A stretch of DNA of 64,000 nt from Flammulina velutipes (taxonomy: Eukaryota; Basidiomycota; Agaricomycetes; Agaricales; Physalacriaceae): assembly GCA_011800155.1 (NCBI GenBank), contig CM022370.1:868001-932000 (forward strand). The letters run 5' to 3'. Below, piece after piece: positions 46,845 to 57,316 of this stretch. A program made the translations under genes and the position numbers. How positions within the stretch are numbered: position 1 is the first letter of the stretch; the number at the start of each line of letters is the position of its first letter. The notes under the pieces were generated by a model. It did not search any database and was not told the DNA's origin. It was given only the letters and a program-made list of their open reading frames with translations.

Positions 46845-47946
46845 CTACAGCTTTCCTTCAACGCGACTTCTGACTACTCCGAAGACTCGTTCAGCCACAA
46901 CTCGCGAAGTGTTTGTCAACACTTTGTACAACCCATCTGCCGCGCTGCTGTTCTCCGTAACGGAGGTCATAGGGTTACCGTATAACGAGCTGGACGGCAA
47001 TTGAGAATGTAACGGGGCGAAAGATCCGACAAAACTTACATGTCTTTACTGGAAAGCCTTTCGGTGACCAAAAGATGAACGTTGATGCTCACAGGAAGTA
47101 CTATCGAGTTCCAATCGAGATATTTCTTGTTTCGAAGCTGCTCTTGATGTTCTAAAGTCGCACGTAGACGAACAGAGCCAGTTTCCGTCCTAAACAAGGC
47201 ATGGTTCTGAGAAGATATGAGCTTCGAGTCAATGTAACAGTGTAATTGTGCTCACGACGTAATTATTTAGTTGCATAGGCTCAATGAAGTTTGAAAGGTA
47301 CACTCTAGCCGATTCCTGAGTTGTCCATTCATTTGTATTAACCCTTGGAGATGCCTTGAAGGGGTCTATGAGTACGATATTATCTATCGGCGAAGGTTCG
47401 TCGGGCGAGAAGAAGTCGGGAGCATAGAGAGCGGCCGCAGCGCCCTCTCTCTCTCCAATTAATACGACGCGTTGAATATCAGCATCCCCGAAGAAAATGG
47501 ATGTCCTCAAGGCAGCAATGGCGCTCGCGTAGTCTACCGGACCTGTTGATGCATATCGTTTCAGTAAGCGACGTTGAAATAACAGAAATAGCTTACTGCA
47601 TTGGAATCCAGTTTTGTTTATAACAGCACCATTGAGTTCAGCAGCGGCTCCATGTGTCTGTGCATCAATTGCCCAAGCTTCGACAATCTGACCGCCACAT
47701 TCTTTCTGCTCGTCCAGTGCGAAGAGACGCGTGATGAGGGGGTCAAAGTACTCTTTGTCTTTAAAGATTGATATCAGACATGAATGGGAGATGTAAAATG
47801 TAGTCCCTACACATGCCAGCGCCATGAGCAAAGATCAAGACCCATCCAGGAGTGCCAGCATGAATGCGCCTAGTGGAAGAGCGATAACGTCTTGCAGTAG
47901 TGACCAGAGACTGCGAGGTCGACAATGTATAGGATTCGACGCGCAT
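46845..47946 (-). CDS. Alpha/beta-hydrolase-like protein without the serine nucleophile, 298 aa
   Basis: Five exons (minus): 47811..47946, 47597..47758, 47256..47542, 47040..47206, 46845..46989. The N-terminal strand and oxyanion loop are recognisable (GWVLIFAHGAGMYKEYFDPL). The nucleophile elbow, normally G-x-S-x-G, reads VLIGEREGAAAAL, with Arg131 where Ser should be. The following strand is DNIVLIDPF. The C-terminal third lacks a clear catalytic His. This suggests a non-enzymatic or very atypical member. Many basidiomycete genomes hold active relatives with the same HGAGM-hKExF start. All junctions are canonical. Confidence 0.7.
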
Positions 47947-48259
47947 TCTTCAAGTTGGATCCTGTTTCAAGTCGAAGACGTATGAGAGGAAGTAGTGGTG
48001 GGGCGGGTAGAACAGGGAATGCCAAATAATGGTAGGAAGATGAGTTCTGTTACCTGGTTCTTGGATACATTCCAGCAGTGTTCCATTACATAGATGAAGC
48101 TACAGCGGCGAAGTCATGAGTTTCATGGTGGGCGCAGAAGGCGAAAGTCGGCGATCATTTTAGATGGCAAATCAAAACTGGCACCGCATCTGTGGAAGGC
48201 GCTGAAAGGTGATATAAAGATACGTAGACATAGGTGCGAATAAACAGTCTTTCGAACCT
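47947..48259. other. Spacer between hydrolase-like gene and NAGK
   Basis: 313 bp: promoter of the hydrolase-like gene and 3' flank of the kinase. Nothing else is seen. Confidence 0.4.
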
Positions 48260-49324
48260 TCAAAATCCTCCAAGCTTCGCCAAACCCTTCGCTCCAGTTG
48301 CAGCAGCATCCTCCACAAACTCGACATAGCGGAAAACATGACCCTTCTCAGCCAGATGATCCAAGACCATCTTCCTGTACGCCTCCACTCCAACAAGGGA
48401 CCCTCCAAAGGATATCACCGCCTTGTTTGCAGGAACGCGTCGCGGGGCATCTTCAGTTATTTCCCCCAAAAGCATCGCAATTTGCGAAGCAAGCTTTCCC
48501 GAACAGATCCTCAAAACGTCCAAGGCGAAAGGATCGTTCTCCTCAAACGCTGCTTTGAAGACCAATGGGGCAAGCGACGACAGCCGTTTCTCGCGAGGGA
48601 GGAGCAGATGTGGCGCCACATCTGTTTTAGTGGACGTCGGGTCCGAGACGTGCACCTCAGTCAAGATCTCCAGCACGTGTTCAACGCTGAACGCCTTCAG
48701 TACTTGCTCCTTGAGCGTGCTGGGGCGCGCGGGAGTGGACATCACCGACGCAGCATCATGCTCTGTTAGCATCTGTCGCACCGTCTCTCTCCCAACGTGG
48801 AAACCTCCGCCTTCGTCCCCCAAGATCCATCCCCATCCGCCAATACGGCCAAGCTCATCTAGCTTGGTCCCGACTTGTTCGAAGGTAACGACATTAGATC
48901 CGGTTCCACCGATTACCGCGACAGCGTATGAGACGTCGTCGTACATCCGAACAGGTGCGGCCAGAAGGTGAGTATCGTTTGCTACGAGCAAACGTGGACC
49001 ACTTGGAATAGATAGCAATGCACAAAGAGCAGGCGTGATTGCAGCGGCGGCAGCAGGGGAGTCAACTCCAGACACGCCAAACCATGCTGCAGCGAAGAGT
49101 TCGGTGGTGGGTGGAAGGGAAATTGGATCGATTGACGGAGGCGATATGCATGTTTTCAGCGCGTTGCTCACTGCGACGGATACAGCAGAGATGAAGGCAT
49201 CGAGGGAGAGATAAGCAAAGTTAGACGGGCCTCCTAGAGCACGACCAACAACGTTGCCGGACGCGTCGCAGATGACGGCCGACGTTTTCGAGCCTCCGCA
49301 GTCGCAGCAGAGATACAAAGACAT
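48260..49324 (-). CDS. NAGK: N-acetylglucosamine kinase (BadF/BadG/BcrA/BcrD ATPase fold), 354 aa
   Basis: A single exon. The enzyme phosphorylates free GlcNAc to GlcNAc-6-phosphate for salvage of chitin-derived sugar. Phosphate-1 loop: LYLCCDCGGSKTSAVICDAS. Sugar-contact region: WFGVSGVDSPAAAAAI. Phosphate-2: YAVAVIGGTGSNVVTFE. Then GRIGGWGWILGDEGGGFHVG, with the conserved GWG and GDEGS-like segment, and the adenosine motif VISFGGSLVG. Length is close to animal NAGK (344 aa). The absence of introns, and clean ends on both sides, make the model simple. It lies next to the GT69 gene on the same strand. Confidence 0.9.
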   Translation of the reverse strand: MSLYLCCDCGGSKTSAVICDASGNVVGRALGGPSNFAYLSLDAFISAVSVAVSNALKTCISPPSIDPISLPPTTELFAAAWFGVSGVDSPAAAAAITPALCALLSIPSGPRLLVANDTHLLAAPVRMYDDVSYAVAVIGGTGSNVVTFEQVGTKLDELGRIGGWGWILGDEGGGFHVGRETVRQMLTEHDAASVMSTPARPSTLKEQVLKAFSVEHVLEILTEVHVSDPTSTKTDVAPHLLLPREKRLSSLAPLVFKAAFEENDPFALDVLRICSGKLASQIAMLLGEITEDAPRRVPANKAVISFGGSLVGVEAYRKMVLDHLAEKGHVFRYVEFVEDAAATGAKGLAKLGGF

Positions 49325-49638
49325 CGAAGGTTCAGAATATCAAGGAGGCGAATAAGATACTTAAAGGATGGGCTTATCCGAGTCGATCATGATGGCATAT
49401 GGTCAAGATGTCCCTCTCTGGTAAAGCGCCATACATTTACAAGTGGGACCGTCCTCGTGAGGGTACATCGCGTGCGTCTACAGTCAGGTATGCTACTGAT
49501 GTATATCTCCGATGCCTCTGGAGCTAAGGATACACATGCATACTGCGAAACGGAGCCCAGCGGAGAGCTCGAATCCATTTACCGAGAGGACGAGAACGAT
49601 AGGCAAACAACCGGATCTTGGTAGCCCAACGCCCCATA
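49325..49638. other. Spacer between NAGK and GT69 genes
   Basis: 314 bp holding the kinase promoter and the GT69 3' flank. No further signal is seen. Confidence 0.4.
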
Positions 49639-51009
49639 TCAACACCAATTAGGTTTGATGAATCCTTCCCAATTTCTCTGGCACTTATCCTCCTTCAACC
49701 ATATCGCGTCGCTCACCCACCCAAATAACTTCCACCCAATCCAGTCCTGCCACACCAGCCTCCACGGCCATGCCAGACCCAACTGCTCCAACTGCACGTG
49801 GAAAATGTAGTTGAGCTTTTCATATGCGACCTTGACACGCGGGTTGATGTAGATCTTGGGGCGCTGGGGCGAGTTCCAAAAGTGGAGGTCCATGCTTACG
49901 ATGAAGCACTCGGAGGAAACACAATCTGTACTGCCGCGGAATTGGAGAGGGAGGGGAGGAACGAAGTCGCCTGTTTGTGTAGGATGTGCAGATGACGGTT
50001 TTGTGACATTGAAGTCACTAGGGAGGAACCAGGAAGCGTCGAACACGGCGATGCCGTTCCAGCAACTGGCGACTTCGATGGGCTCGTTGCGCTTCAGACT
50101 GCGCACAGCACGCGAATCGGTCGAGAAGTATGGCCATATCTCTTTGGTCGGACGTCCACACGCGTCACGAGTTACCCAAATGTCGTAAAGTCCAATGCCA
50201 TCGAAGTCCATGGCGCAGGCGAGATCATAATCGCCCTCCTTAGTGTTGATCAGAAGGGAAACGTCGCGCCAGTCAAAGAAAACGTCGTTGAAGAAGATGA
50301 CTTTTGAGTATGCGCGTTCCGTTTCCTTCAATGGATCCAGCACTTTGTTCCGTATCTCAGCCATGAAGGCGATTCGTGCTGGGCTGTTCAGCCCCCAGTG
50401 CCCTCTCTCTCTTTTGTCAAGTACAATCTTGTTCAAGACGCTCCGCGCGTCTAGCTCCTCTCGAAATACTTTCAATAAAGCGGGAGTGTTGTCGATCGAA
50501 TTGGACTCGTAGATGGAAACGAACACGTTGCTTTCGCCAAGATAGGTGATGAGGTGGTGCATCTCGCGTGTCCACGAAGGAAGAACAGCCTCAGAGTTAT
50601 ATAGGTTGGCTGCGATGAAATAAGTCGCACCTGGCTTTGTTGCTGGTACGGTGGGTGTGCGGAGATGGATACCAAATAGTAGAAGGTAGACAGTCCATAT
50701 GGCGAATGCTGTCTTTCTGTAATATCCATTATTCCAGTCCTTCCATAGAAGAACGTCGAAGGCAGTTCTGGCTGGAACGCAGAAGACTACGAGGGGAAGA
50801 TAGACAAGGAATGTGGAGAAATAGCCGAGGAAATGGGAGAGAAACAACGCGTTTACGAGGGAGAAAGCCGCTGCCAGTAGAACGTAGGCGTGTTCTCTAA
50901 TGAATGTGGGATGCTGACGTCCCTTCAACTTGCGCGGCTTGGGATGCATGGACAACAGCAACAAGCGAGATGGTGGTAAGGAAGCAACTTGGATTGAATT
51001 GGATGACAT
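49639..51009 (-). CDS. Alpha-1,3-mannosyltransferase, GT69 (CAP59/CMT1 family), 456 aa
   Basis: A single exon. Start taken at MSSNSIQVASLP (51009); a longer frame to 51036 has no better ATG. Two membrane segments occur early (HAYVLLAAAFSLVNALFLSH, FLVYLPLVVFCVPA) and another at FAIWTVYLLLFGIHL, giving a type II Golgi topology. The catalytic domain begins TYFIAANLYNSEAVLPSWTR and holds VFVSIYESNSIDNTPALLK, VIFFNDVFFDWRDV, LACAMDFDGIGLYDIWVTRD and SECFIVSMDLHF. This is the pattern of cryptococcal CAP59 and CMT1, which build mannan backbone linkages. In non-encapsulated basidiomycetes the product is probably a wall or secreted mannan. Confidence 0.88.
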   Translation of the reverse strand: MSSNSIQVASLPPSRLLLLSMHPKPRKLKGRQHPTFIREHAYVLLAAAFSLVNALFLSHFLGYFSTFLVYLPLVVFCVPARTAFDVLLWKDWNNGYYRKTAFAIWTVYLLLFGIHLRTPTVPATKPGATYFIAANLYNSEAVLPSWTREMHHLITYLGESNVFVSIYESNSIDNTPALLKVFREELDARSVLNKIVLDKRERGHWGLNSPARIAFMAEIRNKVLDPLKETERAYSKVIFFNDVFFDWRDVSLLINTKEGDYDLACAMDFDGIGLYDIWVTRDACGRPTKEIWPYFSTDSRAVRSLKRNEPIEVASCWNGIAVFDASWFLPSDFNVTKPSSAHPTQTGDFVPPLPLQFRGSTDCVSSECFIVSMDLHFWNSPQRPKIYINPRVKVAYEKLNYIFHVQLEQLGLAWPWRLVWQDWIGWKLFGWVSDAIWLKEDKCQRNWEGFIKPNWC

Positions 51010-51200
51010 AATCACTCTCTGTCTTCTACATACCACGTCTGTCCCTCGGATTCCTTCTCATTGCGAGATGAAAGGCTCATTGATATATTTATTCTTTGAA
51101 TAGCAAGTTCAGATCTAATTGGACCCCAGGTCACTGACCATGAGCTATCATTTACATCACCCTATATGTCCTGCATCACCCTATGTGGACTGGTGACAGA

Positions 51201-53198
51201 CTAATTCTTCCTGTCCTCGAAAGCGCTCTCCAGTCCTTCTCTGGGTAGAAATCGTACACGAAACGGAAGAGGGCTCCTTCCAAATTCGCCCTCGTACTCT
51301 TCCAAAGATATTGGCTCCCCGGGAATAGGCTCGACGGTGAACGCCCACAAAATGCGGGAGATGGCGAGCCAAATTTCTTTCTCTGCTATAGAGATACCCG
51401 GACATAAACGGCGACTCCACGACCAGGTTCACTTATCAAACTTGAAGGATAACGGTGCGAGAATAAATGTACTCACCCAGCTCCGAACGTCCAATGATCC
51501 CTCTCCAGGGCTGGCAATCTTGCAGACTCTGCACAGGTCAGATCATCCCCGAGGTATCTATCTGGGTTAAATGTATGCGGATCTGGATACCGCTTATCGT
51601 TGTGGTGGATGGTATAATTGTTTAACACCACAGCAGTTCCCTTGGGTATGTACATACCCTGGTAGACAAAGTCTGCCGTGGAATAGTGTGCTGTTGGCAC
51701 CCAGAAAGGAGCATGCATCCGTTCGAGCTAAGAAAAATGAGGACCATTCACGAAGGCGGAAGTTCAAAATGGCTTTCGCACCTCTTTAGCGACAGCACGC
51801 ACGTAAGGTAAATTGCGCTCTTCGTCTGGGATCGACCATCGTTCACTTCCAACGACTCGATCCAACTCTTCTCGCGCGCGCGCCTGGACCTCCGGGTGAG
51901 AGGGTATGAGCGAAAGAAACCACATGATTATACCAGCTGTCTGTATGCCGGATTAGTGCACAATGTGGCTGTAGCGAGATGCGTACTTACAGAATGAAGT
52001 CCTCCAAGGGTGAACGCTGCGGAAACCATGCACGCATCCTCCCAGTCTAACTCGCCTTCTTTCTCCTCTGCCTTTCCTTGAATAACGTGGCCTGTAATCA
52101 TGTTTTCCTCGAGAAGCCTCTTGACGAGGCAGTCGGGAACGTCTGCAGGAGCGGATGCCATTTGCTCTTTGACGCGTAGTATCATAGCGCCGTAAACCCG
52201 CACGAGTTCGTCATGAACTTTTTTTGCGCGAGAGTGTGTACGGGTAGGAATGTACTGCAAAATCGGAACGAAGTCGACAGCATTCGCGAGGACGCCTACA
52301 AATCATGAGGAAAACTGGATCAACTGGATCAACTCTGAGTATGTAAAAGGCCTACCCGTCAGTTCCATGAATTCCATCGCAATGGCCAGCGCTTGCTCGA
52401 CCAGCGGGTCTTCCAATCCCGCTCGGAATCCAAAAGTGACCGATAACATATTGCTACATGTGCACATATGAGCAAGTTTAGGAACCAGAGAAGATTGATG
52501 ACGAACTTCAAGGCGTACTTCCCGATGAGATGCACAGGATCTACGGGCGTAGTACCCCCTTGAGTCGCCATAAAAATACCATGAACGAGATCCCACGCTT
52601 CAAATTCCATCAAAGGAGAGCGGTCTGACACGGCGTTTGTATTCAAAACTTGCATGGCGATCTTACGATGATCTCTCCTGAGAAAATTAATAGTCAGAAA
52701 TAGACAGGGAAGCAAAGATGAGAGGGTTATACCAGGTCTGGCCGTACGGTGAAGCAGTGATAGCTCGACCATTCAGAATTGTCTGATTCTTGATAAAGTA
52801 GTTCTTTCGGCTGGAGAAAATCGCGCCATGGGTGTAGAAAAATTCCTTCGCGACACGGGCGTCAGAGAGAATGATAAAAAGCTGTGCGTGTATGAGCCTC
52901 AAGAGTTGGAATGTAATAGATGGGGCGCACATACCTGATTGCCCATCCACAAAGAGTACAGAGGTCCATAGCGCTTCGCCCAGTTATCCAAAGCACGTTC
53001 TGAATATTTCCGTAGGAAGGCGTAGCGCAGGAGAGGTCCTGGAGGTACCGAGTGTCCGGCGCTGTCAACGAGAGAGGGGCGCAGAGCGCATCTGAGGAAG
53101 AAGCCAAGGACGATCGTCGCGGCAGCGACCCAGCCATAAATGTTAGTCTAAGGGAGGAATCTTTAGCTTGTTATACACGAGAAAGAATAGCATACCAT
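51201..53198 (-). CDS. Cytochrome P450 monooxygenase, 520 aa
   Basis: Nine exons (minus): 53196..53198, 52935..53147, 52733..52881, 52507..52677, 52356..52453, 51991..52295, 51782..51940, 51477..51727, 51201..51414. An N-terminal membrane anchor (YGWVAAATIVLGFFLRCAL) and a proline hinge (SVPPGPL) come first. The I-helix is reduced (FTLGGLHSTAGIIMWFLSLI). The ExxR-equivalent region VAKELERMHAPFWVPTAHY reads KELER, and PDPHTFNPDRYLG is the PERF-like motif. The heme loop is FGAGRRLCPG with Cys454. It resembles the CYP5144/CYP620-like O-methylsterigmatocystin oxidoreductase class common in Agaricomycetes, but the subfamily is a guess. The coding part of exon 1 is only the ATG codon. Confidence 0.88.
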
Positions 53199-53234
53199 CA
53201 CAATGGGGAGGTCATCCTGGCGTCCGTTCTAGCC

Positions 53235-53240
53235 TTTATA
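53235..53240 (-). promoter_or_regulatory. TATA box of the P450 gene
   Basis: TATAAA on the minus strand, 37 bp before the ATG, so the 5' leader would be only about 10 nt. Confidence 0.5.
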
Positions 53241-54106
53241 ATGCGAACAAATGTGTTCATTCAAACATCATTTCAATTGCTCTGAGAAACCAGGGATGAT
53301 TTCAGAGAGATGTTTTCTGAACACCTGGGACGGCGAGGGATCCGTCAGCTTGGTAGGGCCCGTCGGTTAGGCTACCGCCCCTCCCCGGGTGATCAGATAT
53401 ATGTGGTCAAATTCCAGGATTAACGCAAGAGACAAGAACCGTCTACCCAGGGGGTCTGGTGGCTTGTCTTCAATCCATGGTGTTCATCAATAGTAAGACG
53501 TTGGTGTGATGTTTTTACTAGCGCCGTGATTGATTCGCCGGAGTTGAGATATGTTTCTTCAAGTAGTAAGTGAGTATTGTAGTATTGAAGCGCACTGTGG
53601 GCTGTCAGAACTGGTTAAACGGAGCAGGCCATAGTGATTGAGGCGTTCCTAAGTACGATTTCAGGCCTCAGGCCCAGTTGAGATCCCTGCGACTTGATTG
53701 AACGCCTTCGACGCCAGTTCATTAACGTTCATTACCGGCATTGCCTATGTGTCGGTATTCAATCTTAAGAACAGGTTTTGCGCCCAGTCATACGTACTAC
53801 GAGACTTCCATCTGGATGGTTCCCCCACCGTATGTCTGCAATCACGAGCTAAGACCAGGGATGTGGAGCACAGATTGTAGAAGTTTCGTTATGCCAACAG
53901 GGGCATTGTAGACTGGTACCGTACACTCCAATCGACCTCAGTGTTGCGCTAGAACGACACCAATAGCGCGCACCTTGCCAAAATACCCAAGAGTTGCACT
54001 TATTCGAAGTAGACAGACAGACGGTAGTGACATCGTAGTATTGGGACGCATCTGATAAATAGACTACCTATAACACGTGGGTTGACGATGCATTCTAAAA
54101 GTAGTA
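53241..54106. other. Intergenic region upstream of the P450 gene
   Basis: About 870 bp with no supportable ORF. No repeats longer than a few bases are seen. Confidence 0.4.
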
Positions 54107-54569
54107 TCAGTAAATGAATGAGAAAATCGAAAAAGGAATTGAGATCAGGGTGTCAAGTTTGGAGCACGCCCTCTTCTTCTTGAGAAGAGGTATACACCAT
54201 GAAGAAATTCAAAGAAAGCTTTGAACATCATGAAAAATGAACGCGAAGATTGTGAACTCACCTGCGCAAAGCATGATGTCCAGAACGCGAATGAAGAAGC
54301 GAATTCTTCTGAGAGTAAAAAAATAGGCGACCTATGCCGAACGAGAGTGAGCCCCATTGTGTTGAAGATCACGAGGATCCCAATCGTATAACTATGTCTA
54401 TGAGCAACAAGATGTCTCGACGTTCCAGCGGACAACCCAGTGACAATCGCGCTCGTATCTTCGCGCAAAAGCACCTTGATGAGTAATCCGCTTTTACGAC
54501 AGACAGCAGAGTGGCGAAGAGGAGCGCGTTTGGCTGGACCAATTGAGCAAGACATTCAACGCCATCCAT
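54107..54569 (-). CDS. Possible small membrane protein, 100 aa (weak)
   Basis: A possible model (minus): 54475..54569, 54262..54397, 54107..54178. It would encode a hydrophobic N-terminus (NALLFATLLSVV), a probable membrane span (SYTIGILVIFNTMGLTLV), a second hydrophobic stretch (FASSFAFWTSCFAQ) and a short tail. Both introns have GT and AG ends and keep frame. I know no family for it. It may be a remnant of a larger multi-span protein or chance. The flanks are non-coding. Confidence 0.25.
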
Positions 54570-54844
54570 AGTCCAGTACCGACGCGCTTAGAGCCGGTCG
54601 CTTTCCGTTAGGAGGACAAGGATACGCTCTGCATCTCCGGGGACTTTCCCCACAGCGAATGGCGAGAGTTTTGAGGCTCTTTGTGCGAGGACTGCGACGA
54701 CGATTCTTCGTACGGCAAAGGTGAAGAACATGAAAAAATTAATGCAACTTTTAAAGGCCGAGATTTGAAGCGGAGATTCAATGAGCGGGAAATGCCGGAG
54801 TGGCTAACGGCAAGACGGCAACTCGCTCTTGACGCTCGTCATCT

Positions 54845-55866
54845 ATGCCTTCGTCCTCATCTTCATCGTCCTCGTCTTCACCTCAACAACAGCCTGCTCA
54901 ACAACCACAGGGAGTCCGGAAGCCAGCATTTGCCAACTGGCCAACTATCAAAATCCTAACGCCACCACAGGGTACTACGCGTTCTGCTCTGTCCTTGAAC
55001 GAGCCTAATCATTCACACAGGTCGATTCTCACCAAAGACAGACGAATGGTGCTTGACATACTGCACACAATCTGTGCGCGGACGTATCGACTCGCAGAAT
55101 CCTGGGTGTCGGACAATATGCATACGTCGGGTGTTTGCGCATGAAGTCCGCAACATTGTTTCCTTCCATAGACATCACGAGGTAGATGCAGAGGGGAGAG
55201 CCAAGTATCCATTACCAGCAGAAGGCCAGCCTGACAACGTTCCCCGAGTACTTGGTGGGAAGCCACCAGATTCCGACGTGGAGCATCGTACGCCAGCGCC
55301 ACCCAAGAAGTTTTGGAACGAGGGCTGGTACTTTTGGACAAGCTCAAGCGCCGCTGCGTCCGTGGAGAAGCTGGCTACTATGCACTACGATTTGAAGCGC
55401 CAGGTGAAGAGGGAGAGCTACAAGGCAACCAGGAAGGCCAATTGGCAGGAGTATGAACAGTTCTTGGAACGGAACGGCAATCCTGAGAGTGCGGATGGTA
55501 GCAAGTGGTGGGGTGCTATTGTACCTCCTCGTCCTTTACCTGACACCCAGTGCGTTTCCCATATCGCCTCTCTCTTTCAGATACTAATATTGCTTCAGCG
55601 CGGAGTCCCTCTTGATAGCGCTTCCTCCTGAATTCCCTCTATGGGAACGCCTAGATCGTGTACTCAGACCAACCTGGAACGTCCTTGGAATCTTCCGCGA
55701 AAGCATAACCTCGGGGAGTATGGAACGCTTCGCCGGTAAAGCTTGGGAGAATGCATGGACGAAGGAACCTTGGGTGATTGCACAGCACGCGTTGCGGACG
55801 GCTCATGAAGCCTTCTTCAAAGGGAACAAAGGGAGCGACGATGATGATGATAAGGACAGTGATTAA
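54845..55866 (+). CDS. Conserved-looking hypothetical protein with poly-Ser N-terminus, 307 aa
   Basis: Exons 54845..54971, 55021..55549 and 55599..55866. I do not recognise the family. The first exon is Ser- and Gln-rich. The second has a folded, Trp-rich region: FSPKTDEWCLTYCTQSVRGR, HEVRNIVSFHRHHEVD, then PPKKFWNEGWYFWTSSSAAA. The third gives LPPEFPLWERLDRVLRPTWN and WTKEPWVIAQHALRTAHEAF. The end is an Asp/Lys-rich tail. Trp-rich blocks of this kind are typical of membrane-proximal or mitochondrial proteins, but no span is clear. Both introns are canonical and needed for frame. It is followed closely by the gene at 56007. Confidence 0.65.
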
Positions 55867-56006
55867 GCTTATATGTTGCATGTACTAGATTTCCTACACC
55901 TACAATGTATCCTAATTTTTCTGTATTGTTCGGTACTAGTTAAGGAGTGCGCCACCGGTGACCCTAACCTTACGCCCACGTCCAGGTTCCTTTTGCACCA
56001 CCATCT

Positions 56007-56387
56007 ATGAGAAATGGCCCCAACTTGAACACAATGTACCATGCACTCATCAAGACACACCATATTTCCTCCAAGAAGAAAATACGCAGCTTGCGCGCCG
56101 CATGCGCCGAAGACAATGTTGGCGTCCTCATTCATCTCGGTGTTCCAGGCATCATGTATGTCCAAGGCCACAAAGAAGCTTCTGTGGCGAGCTGGGTAGA
56201 CCATGTCCATGGCTTGCGCTACAAGGACTACCATCTTGCTGTGCGCGTTGAGCCTGTCAGCACCACTTCGGAATCGACCATCGTAAAAGGACAATTAGAC
56301 GCGGTGGAATCGGTCAAAGACTTTGGAGAGAGAATGCAGAACGAGGGTGTATGGGCATGGTGGCGTAAAGGGATGGGGTATGACTGA
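56007..56387 (+). CDS. Small protein resembling the DUF1115 half of RWD-domain proteins, 126 aa
   Basis: A single exon with the first in-frame ATG at 56007. The sequence runs HALIKTHHISSKKKIRSLRA, then VGVLIHLGVPGIMYVQGHKE, ASVASWVDHVHGLRYKDYHL and VKDFGERMQNEGVWAWWRKG. The order His-rich start, SSKKK, hydrophobic strand G-x-P-G-hhhh-x-G, and Trp-x-x-x-hxGLRYKDYHL matches the C-terminal domain of RWDD2/RWDD3-like proteins (DUF1115) as I remember it. No RWD domain is encoded upstream; the preceding gene stops 140 bp earlier. Function in fungi is unknown. Confidence 0.62.
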   Translation: MRNGPNLNTMYHALIKTHHISSKKKIRSLRAACAEDNVGVLIHLGVPGIMYVQGHKEASVASWVDHVHGLRYKDYHLAVRVEPVSTTSESTIVKGQLDAVESVKDFGERMQNEGVWAWWRKGMGYD

Positions 56388-57316
56388 GGATTCTGTGAGT
56401 TCCCTGTTCGATATAGAGATGAGGTATTGACTGACCCCCTAGATATTAATTACTCTGGAATGACCTATCTCTATTAAGCTCGTACCAACTGATGATGGAA
56501 TACCTAGCGATGCCTTGCCTTCTGTCCGAAGTGGGATTACCAGATGTTGATATCTGGACCAACGATGTACCGTCAGTGCTGCTCCCACACGTTCTTTTTA
56601 CCCGACGTGCGCCTGCACTGACTGTGTTATTTGCCCAATACTACCACGTCTTACCTCCGTTAGGCTCAAATGTCAGCCACCTGGTGGCAAGAACCTGCAA
56701 GAACCACTACTGGGTTTCCATGCGAAGGCGACCGCGGGAGCTTCAAGGTCTATCTATTATGCGCTGGCTTTAGAGAACTACTGAAAGTGGTCTGTGTAGA
56801 TTTCTGGATATCGTAATGGTACCGCTCCTATCGGTAACGAGCCGACCTCCCCACGGTCGGCAGAGGACATTTCGCGCGCGATATTGAATGAGTAGCTTTG
56901 GTTGGTGGTGATACCAATACGCGCCATGTTTCAGTAGTAGTAAAGTGGGAGGGATCAATGTGCAACGGGGGCGCCTCCGGGAATGAGCTTTGTAGCAGCC
57001 CGGTTATTGAATATCCGGGTAGGCTGTCTATCTTTGTGGCGCATCTATCTTGAATACCCGTGCTTCAGACCTTTTTCTAGTCGTCTGTACATCGATCTTC
57101 TTTAGTAGATCGCCGCTAGTAAAAAGTCGCCAATGTTGTCTTGTGCCCTTGCACGTCCTTGAAGAACAGTGCAAGTTTTGAGTCGTTGACGCTGGGAAAG
57201 GGTCCCTTCCAGAAAGAGTGCGGGGTGTTCCATCAAGCCCCCATGACCTTGGTCCTGTCACTCGATCACCTATATAACCATGATCTCGACATACGGATAC
57301 CGCTATACCTCTCGCC
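56388..57316. other. Intergenic region upstream of the acyl-CoA synthetase pair
   Basis: 929 bp. An ORF at 56492..56773 has no family signal. TATATAA near 57270 is a likely TATA box for the gene at 57317. Confidence 0.45.

Noticed and set aside
54145..54555. 136-aa minus-strand ORF with hydrophobic stretches
   Set aside because: The straight ORF ends in low-complexity Arg-rich sequence and has no family match. A three-exon alternative was kept only as a weak call.
56492..56773. 93-aa plus-strand ORF between the DUF1115-like gene and the synthetase
   Set aside because: No domain, no splice partners, and the composition is like its non-coding flanks.
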